From: Mesaphorura yosii
Lineage: Eukaryota; Arthropoda; Collembola; Poduromorpha; Tullbergiidae
Length of the DNA: 64,000 bases
Direction of reading: 5' to 3'
Assembly: GCA_009869945.1 (NCBI GenBank)
Contig: WIXG01000030.1
Span: 1 to 64,000, forward strand
Part shown: positions 35,086 to 46,600 of the stretch, in pieces
How positions within the stretch are numbered: position 1 is the first letter of the stretch
Layout of the letters: each line of letters starts with the position of its first letter
Made by a program: the position numbers and the translations under genes
Notes under the pieces: model-generated
Seen by the model: the letters and a program-made list of their open reading frames with translations, nothing else
What the model was told of the DNA's origin: nothing
Database searches by the model: none

Positions 35086-37424
35086 TTTCTGTGAACAAGT
35101 TATTTGCAATTACTTTGATATATTTATTGAGGGACAACGTCAAAGAAGCAATGTGATATAAGGCAGACAAGACAGGCACGGCGAGTGTAAAATTGATTAA
35201 TCTGGACGATCGATCGAATGGCTTACGTCGTGTTCTTTGTATCAATTGGTGTCAAGCGATCAATGAAGCTGGAAATGTTACGAATTCGAGGAGTTTCTTA
35301 ACAACCGGCACGGCGCGGCGTGTTGAGCAGAGAAGAATTGGAATTGAATCAAAATACGATGAGCACGAACACGTCTGCTTCGTTAGAAGTTGTGCGAACG
35401 AATGAGGTTGACAGTGCGAGAATCGAGTGGATTTACAATGCTGGCCGGCACATACCACGTACCACGCCAAGCTCTTGTTCGTAATTCTCGATCTGCGTGT
35501 GTGGTATGGCTGTAAAGAATTTAGAAGACTGGCATGGCATTGAAATCGATACCGTACGCGTACCCACAATTGCAACTACAACCGCACAAAATTACAACCA
35601 GCATTCTTCTCTTGATGAATCCAGGATTACATAATTGAGATTTCGATGAACTTCGAGATGAATTCGTGGTTTTCTAAAATCATACGCTGGAGGTGGCACA
35701 GCATTTACATTTTAATGTACCTGCGAAATGTTCTCACTACAAAATACGTCTGCATAGTCAGCAACTGGCCACGATGCTAAGTTATGTAATGTAAATTTAT
35801 TTCCTTCGCGGCGAAGGGCTATAATTTGGCATAATTATTCTGGTTTTGGTTTTATGTTTTATGTGCATGGTTCAGTGAACATGCAGAAGGAAAAAAAATC
35901 TCAAGGTCGTAGACGAGAAATGGTTGTCGAACTTTTCGCGACCGCGACACGACGCTGGCTGCGAGGATGAAAGTTGCATAATGAGATTCGAATGATCGTG
36001 AAATAATTAATTCTCCGTCAAATCAAGTCAATACGTATAATCACCGTTGGCGTTTTCGTCAAAGGGTATCGATCAAACGAAGGCCACACCGCAGATTTTT
36101 TATTCTGGCTCACCGAATCATGGAAAGACTTCTTGCATTCAACTGTGTTTCATTACCAGCGTTAGAAATTCAAACGTGGAATTTTATCCATGCTACTATC
36201 AGACCACCACAGTGATGTAATGCAAAGTAGAAAAGCGACAGAAAGGAGAATATGATGCACGCAGAACACGCGTGTGGTCGATCAAGCTCAAGTTTTGTAA
36301 CAAGTGCCATTTAATTTGCACACCATTGACATATGCCATCATGCTGCATCAGCAATCGTAATACTCGTGGTAATCATGATATGCCTATCACTTAAGCGAA
36401 GATAGACAGTGTTGACGACAGCGATTGAAACTCAACTTTATCACATAGCAGTTTATCAATCGAACGTAACACGCTCTCCAGCTAGCTATCAATCACTACG
36501 ATACGTTCGTCTACAGTTAACACGCATCTGTGCCAATATCCCAGGAGCTTCGAGTCGAGTCGGAGTCGTCATCACGCTCTTGCCCCTCAAATGTAAAGCT
36601 CAGCTTGTATTCAAGAATTCAAGTGAAATTTTGACATTTTGCATTCCACTTTTCCACATATGAACAACGTGATTATAAAATGGAACTTGCTGTATGAACT
36701 CTGGCAAAAAATTCCACTTGCGATTTACGACAAGATGACTACAATAACTACAGCCGTCAAATGGAACCTGCTATATAAACTCCTGCTGCTTTTCCATTTA
36801 CAACAAACTATAAAGAAATTCCAAACTGGAACTTGTCATAAGAGCTAATTAATCTCGGACATCCAAGGATGCATACTTTTGCTTTGCCATGATTGAAGCA
36901 ATAGCCTCAGAATCAGAATGGAGAAGGCGAAAGTAGGTACCAATGATTGTTATAACTTTTACTACGACGGATGCTGCTTACGATTATAGGCGGGGCCCAG
37001 GCCAGCTAATTCCCTGAATTAGTGAACAATTAAGAGGCCAAGATTTTCATGAGCACAAAGTTGCAATTCCGTTTTTCTTTTCCTTTTCCATATAGTCGCC
37101 AGTTGAATGACAAATGTTGAGTTCGACTTTGTTCGTGAGAGTAGAACCTTGCTTGGTGTACGACACTTGACTTGAGGCGCCTCGGTATTTTTTAAATGCA
37201 TGTGTCACTTTATTGCACTGACTTCGTGACAAGTTGTTGCGGATTCTGAATTCTAAGTAGTAAATTACGAAATAGCGATAGTTTATCAGGAACTGACCAT
37301 CTAGGTAGCCTAGTCTAGCAGTTCAATTTCTTCAGGCTTCAATTGGGTGTTGAATTGAACACATTTACCTGGGGTAAATGATGCTGATTCAGACATTGCT
37401 TTTTAAGTTAGAAGTCGAGACAAG
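35086..37424. other. intergenic region upstream of the aldo-keto reductase
   Basis: Probably holds the reductase promoter and 5' UTR. No coding sequence recognised. A degenerate short repeat lies near 36677-36845, and a short palindrome (CCTTCGC G GCGAAGG) near 35801-35815. Confidence 0.4.
36677..36845. repeat. degenerate short direct repeat
   Basis: AATGGAACTTGCTGTATGAACT near 36678 recurs with changes as AATGGAACCTGCTATATAAACT near 36760, and a shorter third copy (ACTGGAACTTGTCATAAGAGC) starts near 36825. Spacing is 65-85 bases. Function unknown. Confidence 0.4.
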
Positions 37425-39468
37425 ATGAAACCTCCTTGTCGTGGCTTGGATAAAGCTAGCATTTCTACCACCATTAAACCGTTTTATGAAAATTCAAGTA
37501 CGGTTGACCCATCTAAAATCTTAACGTCACCAGTTTCTACTGCTACACATCCAGAGCCGATTTCGCATGGCAGACGACGTGGAAAGAAGCTCCTTCCTCC
37601 TTTTGATAAGCCTCTAACCAACCTACCCAAGAAGACCCGCCCAATCGAACAAACAGCTTCAGTTTCTTTGGCACCAGGATCACCAGATTGGGCAGTGCTA
37701 GCGCATTGCGTCCCAATATAGACCAGGAGAGTATGCAAAAATTTGAGTGGCCATTGCTTCTGATGCAAGATACGAGTATGGATTCCTGATATCTCACATT
37801 GCTGAGAAGCTCGGATTCACGGTAAGGCATAAGAGACTTCGTGAACAAGCTGACCTTTCGTCCTTGAGGTAGACTGTAAGCAGGCCAATCACGTAATATT
37901 ATCTTCTCTTCCAGTCAACTCGGAATTATCCAGAACGCGAGCAAATCCTTAAAGTGCTTGAAGACTATCGTGGGATTTGCGATTGTCACACTTCCAGGTT
38001 GGTGAAATTATTAACCTCATTCATAAGGCTGACTGGAAGGTCATAATACAGAGGGTGATTACACATTATAGACACCTTTTACTTTTTCGATCTCCTACCT
38101 AAATTCTCGAATTTTTTAGTGTTCTCAATGTGATCTCCGGAGCTTCTTGCAATAGCCCGAAGTCTTCGCTTCCAAGAAATGAAAACTTTTACACACTTTT
38201 CAGGAGTAACTTTGGACCACTCGTCTTCGAGAACTTTCCAAAGTCCATCCAAAGTATTTGCCTTCCTTTTGAAAATCTGTTGCTTCAAATACCCAAAGCT
38301 GTAATCTGTAAAAGTATACGGTTTTTATGTAAAGGGGCCCGCCTGTATTTGCCATTTCTGCCGAAGCCAAGGGGCTGGAAAGGATGGTGCACATTTTGTA
38401 CGGTGCCGCTCTTCGTCCTCATATTACGACTCAAGATCTGCAAGGAGCACGACTTGCTGCAAAGTATGAATTGGAAGACATGCAGATGAAACCCGATCAG
38501 GAAACAATTATGCTGGAAAAAATACATGCCGTGGCTTTAGAGAAACAACACGTTGGGTCTGCCCTGCTACTGCCCGCCTGAAAACTTCGAGAAGATTTTA
38601 AGAGATCACATTATAAGCTGCATGAGATCGCGCTTTCAACCCCCACGAATCGTCGTTGCTGGTGTCGGGGTTGAGCACAACGAGCTTGTTGATTTAACTA
38701 AAATGTATTTTGAAAACTCACAACCAGCTGGAACGATGGTGATTTCAAAATCGCAGGACCGAATGAACCAGACCAATCGGTGCCGAATTACATGGGTACC
38801 TGACGGTAAATATCCAATTTACAGTATCATTCTCATCTTATTGCTATGATCAGAATGAGTTAATTTCATCAAGTCCATTTTGGATGACAGGAAGGAAAGG
38901 ATCTTGGTCAACTCAATTCTGGACCACTTCCGGTTCCTGACTTAGCACATATTGCTTTAGGATTAGAGTTTGTCACACACCACGATCCAGACTTTATCCC
39001 TTCTTGCGTACTTAACATGATGATGGGAGGCGGTGGATCATTCAGCGCTGGAGATCCTGGAAAAGTGATGTACAGCCGATTACAGACCCATTACACAGTA
39101 TGGTAACAGTTTTGTAGTCTCTATATCTTTGAAACGAAACGACGGTTTGCTCTTACACTTTGCATACGTGATTGCACTGATGTTCTCCGCGTCTTCTTAT
39201 TTATCGCACTCCAGAAGTGTATATCAGTCTCATTGGTAATGTTTAACACTTTCTCAGCAGTGAAAGCTTTGATAAATTTGATTTTAAACGGTTGTAAATC
39301 ATTTCAGACATTGTAGAAGTCGAGGACATTGAACGACTGACACGAAGACTGAATGCTTCCAATCCCTGCATTGCCGCAATGGGGAATCTGAAGAAACTGG
39401 CGACTCTGGAAGCCATCACAGATGACTTGGCGGACAAAGTCAAGAGAATCAGTCAAGTCAAAAGATGA
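37425..39468 (+). pseudogene. mitochondrial processing peptidase alpha (PMPCA) pseudogene
   Basis: Pieces align in order with the alpha subunit of the matrix peptidase that removes mitochondrial presequences. Seen in order: LPPFDKPLTNLPK; RIASQYRPGEYAK; ARYEYGFLISHIAEKLGF; the exon with ICDCHTSR; GLERMVHILYGAALRPH; YELEDMQMKPD; NFEKILRDHI; VVAGVGVEHNELVD; the glycine-rich loop MMMGGGGSFSAGDPGK; and the C-terminal IERLTRRLNASNPCIAAMGNL. Damage seen: a TGA at 37744-37746 inside a conserved strand, a frame change before RIASQ, an extra G near 38555 that shifts the frame, loss of much of the region between the glycine-rich loop and the C terminus, and a transposon remnant at about 38050-38330. 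A functional gene would need all of these to be assembly errors. Intron boundaries are still visible, so it arose by gene duplication and not retroposition. Confidence 0.8.
38079..38288 (-). mobile_element. Tc1/mariner-type transposase C-terminal remnant
   Basis: A minus-strand frame of 69 codons contains NTLDGLWKVLEDEWSKVTPE, KVFISWKRRLRAIARSSGDH and IENTKK. This is the usual end of Tc1/mariner transposases (LW...L..EW..I...LV.SM..R..AV....G.H..Y type). The rest of the transposase is absent, including the DDE catalytic part, so it is a dead fragment. It sits in what was an intron of the PMPCA-like gene. Outer limits are near 38050 and 38330; terminal repeats could not be confirmed. Confidence 0.65.
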
Positions 39469-41638
39469 GCGCCGCATTATTCATTCCTGCCGTAGACTTC
39501 TGCAATGAAGTGATCTAATCTCTCCTAAGCGTGCATTAATAAAGGATCTCGAGTTGCCTGCCTTGCCTTCGTGAGTCGAACTCAAAAAATTTTTGTTGAA
39601 TATGAGAAGGATGGCATGTAGCGAGAAACGGACCATCTGTCGGGTTTCTTGTCCCAGTCAACCAGCAGCACCAACAGAGCAGAAGTTTGACTTGATCTTG
39701 GTTTTCCATCCAGCAGCAGCTGACGCTTGACAAAATACGGTGTGATGTATCACCAAACTGGGCATCTCCACGACCAGCATTTATCTTTCTCATCTTTTCA
39801 TTTCTCTTAGCTACGTACGTGCTCACTTTGCGTCCACAAGTCTCTGCTCTGACTTCCAAGCAGCTAACACAGGAGCTAAGCAATAAAAAATTATAAGCCA
39901 TGCCACCAAGTACGTTGCGTGTGGAGCTGTGAAGGAAGGGATCAAGAAATCAAAAGCATGTGTAGCGCCGGCATTGCCAGGGCGAGGATTATAAAGTATT
40001 TATGCAAAGATTCATTTTACGAGTCAAGTCAGTCGACTCACGTTACAATGGAAGCGGGAACATCTCGGCGGAGGGAGGCTGCCGTTACTCTTTTCTTTCT
40101 TTGTCAATTTCAATCGTGTTTTCTTGTAATTCATTCTGCTGGAGAAAATATGCAAATCAGAGAGCTCAGTCAGAATAAACTTTCATCTTCGTCTTTTATG
40201 CTTTCGTGCTCAACACTTAAATTCTTTTCTTTTTCATCCAACTTATGCTCTTCTCATATTCAAAGATAAAGTGTAGTAGTTTGGGACGCATCTAAACTAA
40301 GCATAGGTTAGAATCCTTTTGTTGGTCTCCAAGTCTCTTATCACCATCAATACCAACATCACCATGTTGTAATGACGTGAATAAGAAAGTGTTTGCACAG
40401 TCAGACTTATCCAAATGTGGAAGCAAGTCATCAGGTCCACCTTGGTTTACAATCGGATCAGACATCCGTTGAACTTTTGCAACTCAACGCACTTCCATAA
40501 TCTCAAAATTATTTTCTGCGTCATGGCCAAGTTTCGTGCGAAGTGCCTTGGAGTACGGTGTGCTTTCACCATGCTTGAGCTGTAGCTGGATGACCCAAAA
40601 AAATGTCACTCATAATCCAACAGTTTATTACAAAGACCCAAATTCAATTTACATAAGTAGAAGTATTAGCCATGAGCACTTTTTGTAGCGCTCAACCTAT
40701 TTATTTTTAGTGGATGTTACAGTTGGAGCTTGCTTTTTGTACAAAGAATGTGAAATTATACATAACAATAATAGTAGTTGCAAAGCTGGTCTTACATTAG
40801 ACCAAATGGAAAACATTCATTATTTTTAAATTAGTTATTTAGCAAGTTAAATTAAATTAATTGCACATGAGTTTGTGCTTATATTATGTTATATAAAATC
40901 CGAAATTGGCGAATGTGGGGCAAGTGCGTACGTTACCTTCATTTTGGGGAACTTGAAGATTGTCTCATACACGAATGCATTAAGCCTACACACCTTCCCA
41001 TAAAAGTGTGTTTCCAGGCGGTCGCTGACACGTTCATATTAATTTCTATCACATCGTAGTCGTAGTAGTAGGAGTCTATCATACATACTTCACATCACAC
41101 ATTCACGTTAGTGGTGATTGGAAATTAAATTACGTAACGAACTGTTAATTTACCAAGCACCTTTAATTTGCTCGCGCGTGCAATGGAGACAGACAATGGT
41201 ATTTATAACTTTACAACTAAGCATTCAATTCCGTGCTCTTCTGTGACTCTTCGCATGCTTTCCGACACTATCTAAAATTCTTATTGTTATGTAGCTTCAA
41301 ATACATTACATTTTTCAATTCAACACCGGAAACCATGTTCCTAAGGTATACTTACACTAGTAGTAATAATATTTGAGTGTTTTAATTAATTATCGCATCT
41401 CAGGTAGCTCTTTTGCAAATAAACAACGGCTTTGCATCCATGTCTTTGTTGACAATTTCTCCAAATTTCTTCGCAACATTTCCCCCATTCATCCAGCATG
41501 TGCGCAGCGTTATTGTCAGGCAGGATTACAATTCCAACTTAATCACTTGTCTTGGAATATTACTTGGCATTTACACGACTGCAATTGTTCAACTGTTGTA
41601 CGTAAATACAGTATAAATTCCGATATGATTCATCGGAC
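39469..41638. other. intergenic region, pseudogene to tRNA
   Basis: No gene recognised. A 121-codon minus-strand frame at 39536-39901 shows no family and is treated as chance. AT-rich throughout. Confidence 0.4.
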
Positions 41639-41711
41639 GGTCCTGTGGCGCAACGGATAACGCGTCTGACTACGGATCAGAAGATTGCAGGTTCGAATCC
41701 TGCCAGGATCG
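41639..41711 (+). tRNA. tRNA-Arg (anticodon ACG)
   Basis: A complete 73-base cloverleaf without intron. The acceptor stem GGTCCTG pairs with CAGGATC (one G-U), and the discriminator is G. The anticodon stem TCTGA/TCAGA encloses CTACGGA, giving anticodon ACG, read as ICG after deamination. The T arm GCAGG/CCTGC encloses TTCGAAT. Internal promoter boxes are intact (TGGCGCAACGG and GGTTCGAATCC), and TTTT runs just downstream provide the RNA polymerase III terminator. CCA is not encoded, as expected in eukaryotes. Confidence 0.97.
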
Positions 41712-43678
41712 ATCAGACTTTTGCAAATTTTTATGAGGTAATTTATTACGTTGTGATACTTTGAAGACTTGAAACCCAAGCCAGAGTACACAACATCCCT
41801 AATTTTTTTTACCAGTCAGCAAAGTTTAATCGCGGATTCACAAAGTCAGTGGAAAATATGCGAAAAGATTAGCCCGTGAATCATAAAACGAAAGCCGAGA
41901 TGCAAAACTTTTCTCCAAAAAATTTGAATGTGAAAAGATCGGTCCACATTCTGCTGCCAGCAGTGTGACTTGTTTCTCTTGTCTTTACCCTGTTTTCTTA
42001 AAGGAAATCAAGATCATGAGACTTTCTTTTGGATGGGAAGCGAGCCAGACAAGAGCGGAGCTGATGAAACATGCATACTGAATACATTATTAAAGGTGTG
42101 CGTGGAAAATATTAAACCTCATCATCATAACCCATCATCAATCATTCTAATAAGACTTTTGTAAACGCGCGAGTACACGTGCTGTAGTCCAATTCGGTTA
42201 AGCCGCTGCTGCTACTACGCCGCTTCGCCTAAACTTTTTTCCTTTCCCGTTTCTTTCATAAAACTTTTGTTCTTCTCTTTCCAATTCTTTCTTTTCCTCT
42301 TTTCGGTCTCAATCTGGAACAAGCGTGGTCCACACACGGCGTACGGCACACACACATCTTGACTCATTTTTCTTACTCTCACTTTCGCGTATCCTCATTT
42401 CCGATAACTGCCGGCTTCGCTCTGGTGAAAGCGCCAACTTTCTCCTTTGTATTCGGGTGAAAATATAATTAAACGATGACTGCACTCTGACGAATAGCCG
42501 ACTCTTTGCGAACCGGCGAACAGGGCGAAGGCGTAACGGCCTGATAATGGAAAATGTAATTGAATTTAATAATAATGGGAGGTGAATGGAAAAAGGAGAA
42601 GGAAATGGCTGCCGCTGCCGCTTAATTTCGGTCTATTTATATAATAAATTAAATTTAGTCAATTTTAAAGTTTTAAGCTCCTTTGGACGGTAAAGCTCCG
42701 ACTCCACAGCAGCAATCAATTCGATCTCGTTTTATGCCATTGATGGAAGTATGACCCGACTGTATTGATTTGTCACTGCCACAGCCTGACCGGCAAGGCG
42801 TTGCAAGTATTAACGTTGAGTTAGTATCAATAGGAAATATGGCGACAGATGAGAGGATTGTTAGTGAAGGAAGTTTAATAAATAAAATAAATTTTACAGG
42901 TAATCAAACTGCCAATAAATTTACGAACCGGAAAAGTGGAGCAACCGTAAGCTGACAGTGTCAGTAGACCACACATGAGCCACTGAAGGAGTCTGGCTGA
43001 TCTACTTTCAACTTGTAATATGACATAATAATAATACAAGTAAACAACACCACCGCAAAAGGCTGTTTTCGCTTTGAGAGCATTACAAATGGTTATCTAC
43101 CTTCTATGTCAGCTCCTGGACAGTGAGTTCAGAATTGTGGGCTCGTAACCTGTCAAACTCAGAGTGCCATATATTTTAAAGAGTTGACTGTTCTGCCTGT
43201 GTTGAGTCTGTGGTTCAGGTCTAGATAAAAGTGCTTGGAAAATATCGGATGCCTACTTCTTGGAAAGTTGCAAAGAAGCACATTTTTGCCATTGACTATA
43301 TCAAGGAACAGACAACCCTCGCAAGAATTCCTGGTAAGACAAATTACTGCGGGAAACGTTTATTGACCGATTTCGGAGAACTTTGCGGATAGGAAGAACA
43401 TCGGAATGTTGACACGTAATAAATAAATTGACAAAATTCCCGTTGCAGATTCCTGACTCGGGTTTCATCGTCCCATACACGACCTTATTGCGTGCAACAC
43501 ATCAACAACACATGAAAATGAATTGCGGTCGGATTTCAGAGCACAAGTGATTGAATGCTGGAGCGACATTTACTTCCCGATATCCTCGCCTTTCGATTAA
43601 ACTCACATGCCGAGATTGAAGGAGATATTGCAACCTCTCACACGCTTGCTTTGCTAAGGTTAAGGTTGTCGAAGAGGA
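41712..43678. other. intergenic region between tRNA and K2P channel 3' end
   Basis: Mostly AT-rich with pyrimidine-rich tracts at 42220-42320. One exon-like stretch at 42004-42095 is listed separately. TTTATT at 43359-43364 could be the minus-strand polyadenylation signal of the K2P gene. Confidence 0.4.
42004..42095 (+). other. isolated exon-like stretch, weak DM13-type resemblance
   Basis: Open between an AAAG acceptor and AAAG/GTGTGC donor. The translated stretch DHETFFWMGSEPDKSGADE resembles the aromatic-Trp core of DM13 domains (FFW.G...P...G) found in Skeletor-like extracellular proteins. Only about 30 residues are available and no partner exons were found nearby. It may be a remnant or coincidence. 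Confidence 0.18.
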
Positions 43679-46600
43679 TTATCTGGGAAAGACAGGATGT
43701 GAGCCGTAGATTTCTCGTGGAGGTGGAATTGGATGACTGACAATGTAGTCTGAGGTAACTTCTTCCTCGTCATAAACACTTTTTATCATGTTCGAGTCAC
43801 CGTAGCCGACACTCGACTTGTTCCCTGCGTGCAGTTCGCTGGGCAGCAGGGTTTCCTCGGTGTAGTTTCGGCTTGCAGTGGTCGTCGCTGTCGGTGAAAA
43901 ATTCATGTAGTGCACCGAGTACGAATTCTCGATAGGCCGTCGTTGATGAGCTCTGGCGCGGTTCACAGTGGCGAGTGCCTCCTTGTCTTCGTGAGAGTAA
44001 GGCGGTTCCGGCATCGGTGGTCTCTTCCATCGTTTGAAGCATCTTGAGATCTCTTCGTGCAAAATGTTGAAGAACATGGACGTCAAAGCCATGCCGAACA
44101 AAATGTAGAAAGAGCAAAACCACTCAGTTCGTTGTTGGAAACGTTCAAGTCCACCCAGCTTTTGAGTGCGAATATCACCGAAACTTATTGTTGTCAGTGT
44201 GAGAAAACAGAAATAGAAACTGTCAAGAAAGCGCCAGTGTTCCCACCTAGACACAATGTACGAACCCAGACACACGTATCCGATAAGGACTCCGATGCAG
44301 AGCACGAATATGAAGAGGATACCGGCACGTGGGAATGAACGCGAATCCTCACACTCCTCAACGTCGCCGTCGTAGTGCGGGCCGTGCGGGTGATGGCGCG
44401 ATATCGTTCGCGACTCTTCAGTTCCACGCGTGCTGTTGCTACTATTACTCAGCACACCGTCACTTATTGGCTTCATCTGATAGTATGGATCGGATACTTT
44501 TCGACAGGACAAAGTTGAGGACGAAGGCAGCATTTTCCCTATCGCTTGCTGTTGGTTCAACTTTCTCCGCCTGGCACTGCCACTGTCTTCGCAGCAACAG
44601 CAGCATACTTTAGCGCAGAAGAACCGAACCATCTTCGCAAGCAGTGAACCGACGTTCGAGAGGTACCAGAGCATGATGGGAATTCCAAAGATTGCATAAA
44701 TGATAGTGGCAACCTTCGCAGAGGAAGTCTTTGGCCCAATTCCACCGTACCCTGAAAACAGAGAAATAATAAATTATTTAATACCGCATTTGGTCATCTG
44801 TGAAAGTATAACGAGGCTTCGTAAAGCAAACACACGGAATCCACGTAACGCGTTTCGGAATGCAGAACAAGGCTTAGAAATACCCAAACAGTCTTGTACG
44901 CCGTTTGCCTGAGAATTTACAGCCCCAAAATCATTTGTATATCCATAAGCGTTTTATTGGCGAGGTTTTCCTACGATCAAGACGGGTAACGTGGGTCCTG
45001 GATCGAGGGCACGACCATGTTATTAATGAAACTAATTTATTTACATACACTTTAATCCTGAACTCTTATCACAGTACTTTATTAATTCAAGAGTCAAAAT
45101 ATGCCGACCACACCTTAGAAATTCCCTCCATTTCGCCTGCAACACACACCCAACGGATTTCACGTCAGATTAGCTTTTACTCATTGTGGAAACGAGAGCA
45201 AAGACATCGAGTTAGGAGAGAAAATCCCGCATGATAGAGTTAAATCGTTTTCTGGATGATTCCACACGAAACCGCGCAAAATCTGACCTCAATGACGTAT
45301 GGGAGCACGAGCACGGTTGAGTAAGACAGATTTGGTAATGTAATATACAAACCATCATAAATCGGATTTCTCCATCCAAAGAAATAGGAGAAGAAAGAAA
45401 TCTTTCCGACTTTTAAAACAGAAAACCTTAAAACATTATATAGCATTTTGGCTTTCCATTTCTTTATTTTTAAATTTCTCGTTTTCTTCGTCTGTATCAA
45501 CCGAGATAAGTTGCCCTTTTATTTTCTGAAATTCCTTCGCTTCCTATAATAATACCATCAAACGGAATACGGCAGCCAGGCGGAGAGTCCCAGCCTTCAC
45601 CTCCACCACCGCCGCTCGCGAGATTTGCGCTGGGCATTATGAGGGTCATGCTCGCTGCTTGAGCTAAAAGTATGACACAAAACAGGAAAAAAGAGAATGG
45701 TCGCAAGTAACAAGGCTTAATAGTTTCAAAGAAAGAAAAGGAGGAACTAAAAGATGAGAAAAGAAAGGAACAGTTTATATAATAAAACTGACAAGTTTTT
45801 TTTCCTTTTCTTCCAAGTTTGAAATTATTATTATAACAACATATAGCAAAATGCGCTGCAAAACACGACCCAAGTTTAAGCTTGCAACTTACAAAGGTCT
45901 TCAAATGCAGTGCAACAGCGAACCAGCAAAGAAAGTTGGCGAAAAATATAAGCTGTCTTTAAAAATACATGTGAATTGACCGAAAGCTAAGTAGTGAAAA
46001 GTGCAGGCAAGCACGAAGTGAAAAAGCGAAGGATTTTGGTTTTTCGCGAGCAGCTGAATTTAAACAACGACCCAGCAAGAAAAGCACGAGGAATCAGGTT
46101 TTTTTTTAAATATCTGTCTCATTGTACCGGCAACAGAATAACCATAACAAGAATAGTATTCACTGTTGCAAGGTAGGTTTTTACGGGAAACCATAAATTA
46201 CAAAATTATCAAAGTGGAAATACGATTGTAACAACTTGCTCATTAAATTCTGTTTCGCATAATAAAATCCCATTACATTTTCTTTCTTTCACTCGCATAG
46301 TACAATGGATTTCATCTTTCGCGAATTCTTGTCATCCGTTTGCTCGGCAGGACCATAGAAATGGAGTAAGGGAGTGTGTGTCCGTCTAAGAAAAATAAAT
46401 GCCGAGTACTGAGCACAATGGGAGAGAGATCAAAGCTCTCTTGCTCCGAAAATTCAAAGTGGTCTTAGTGGACCAAAATTTTGCATTTAAAATGAAACGA
46501 CTCGCAAGATAGTTATTAAAAATAGTTTACAACGAAGATGCGCGAAGAAATTCGCACATTCGCGTACGACTTTATAGCGATTTGCGTTCTTAGTAACAGA

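Noticed and set aside
37744-37746. TGA in the PMPCA-like frame read as selenocysteine
   Set aside because: The family has no selenocysteine at this site, and other lesions (frameshift, missing segments, transposon) already mark a pseudogene.
39536-39901. 121-codon minus-strand frame with a hydrophobic start
   Set aside because: It begins with ATG but shows no recognisable domain, has a Cys/Trp-rich patch typical of chance translation, and lacks splice or promoter context.
43249-43392. Short plus-strand frame starting MPTSWKVAKKH
   Set aside because: Under 50 codons, no family recognised, and it lies in the presumed 3' flank of the K2P gene.
45497-45904. 135-codon minus-strand frame taken as one gene in the K2P intron
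   Set aside because: Most of it is Phe/Ser-rich translation of AT- and pyrimidine-rich intron DNA. Only the GC-rich part at 45556-45663 looks exon-like and is reported alone.
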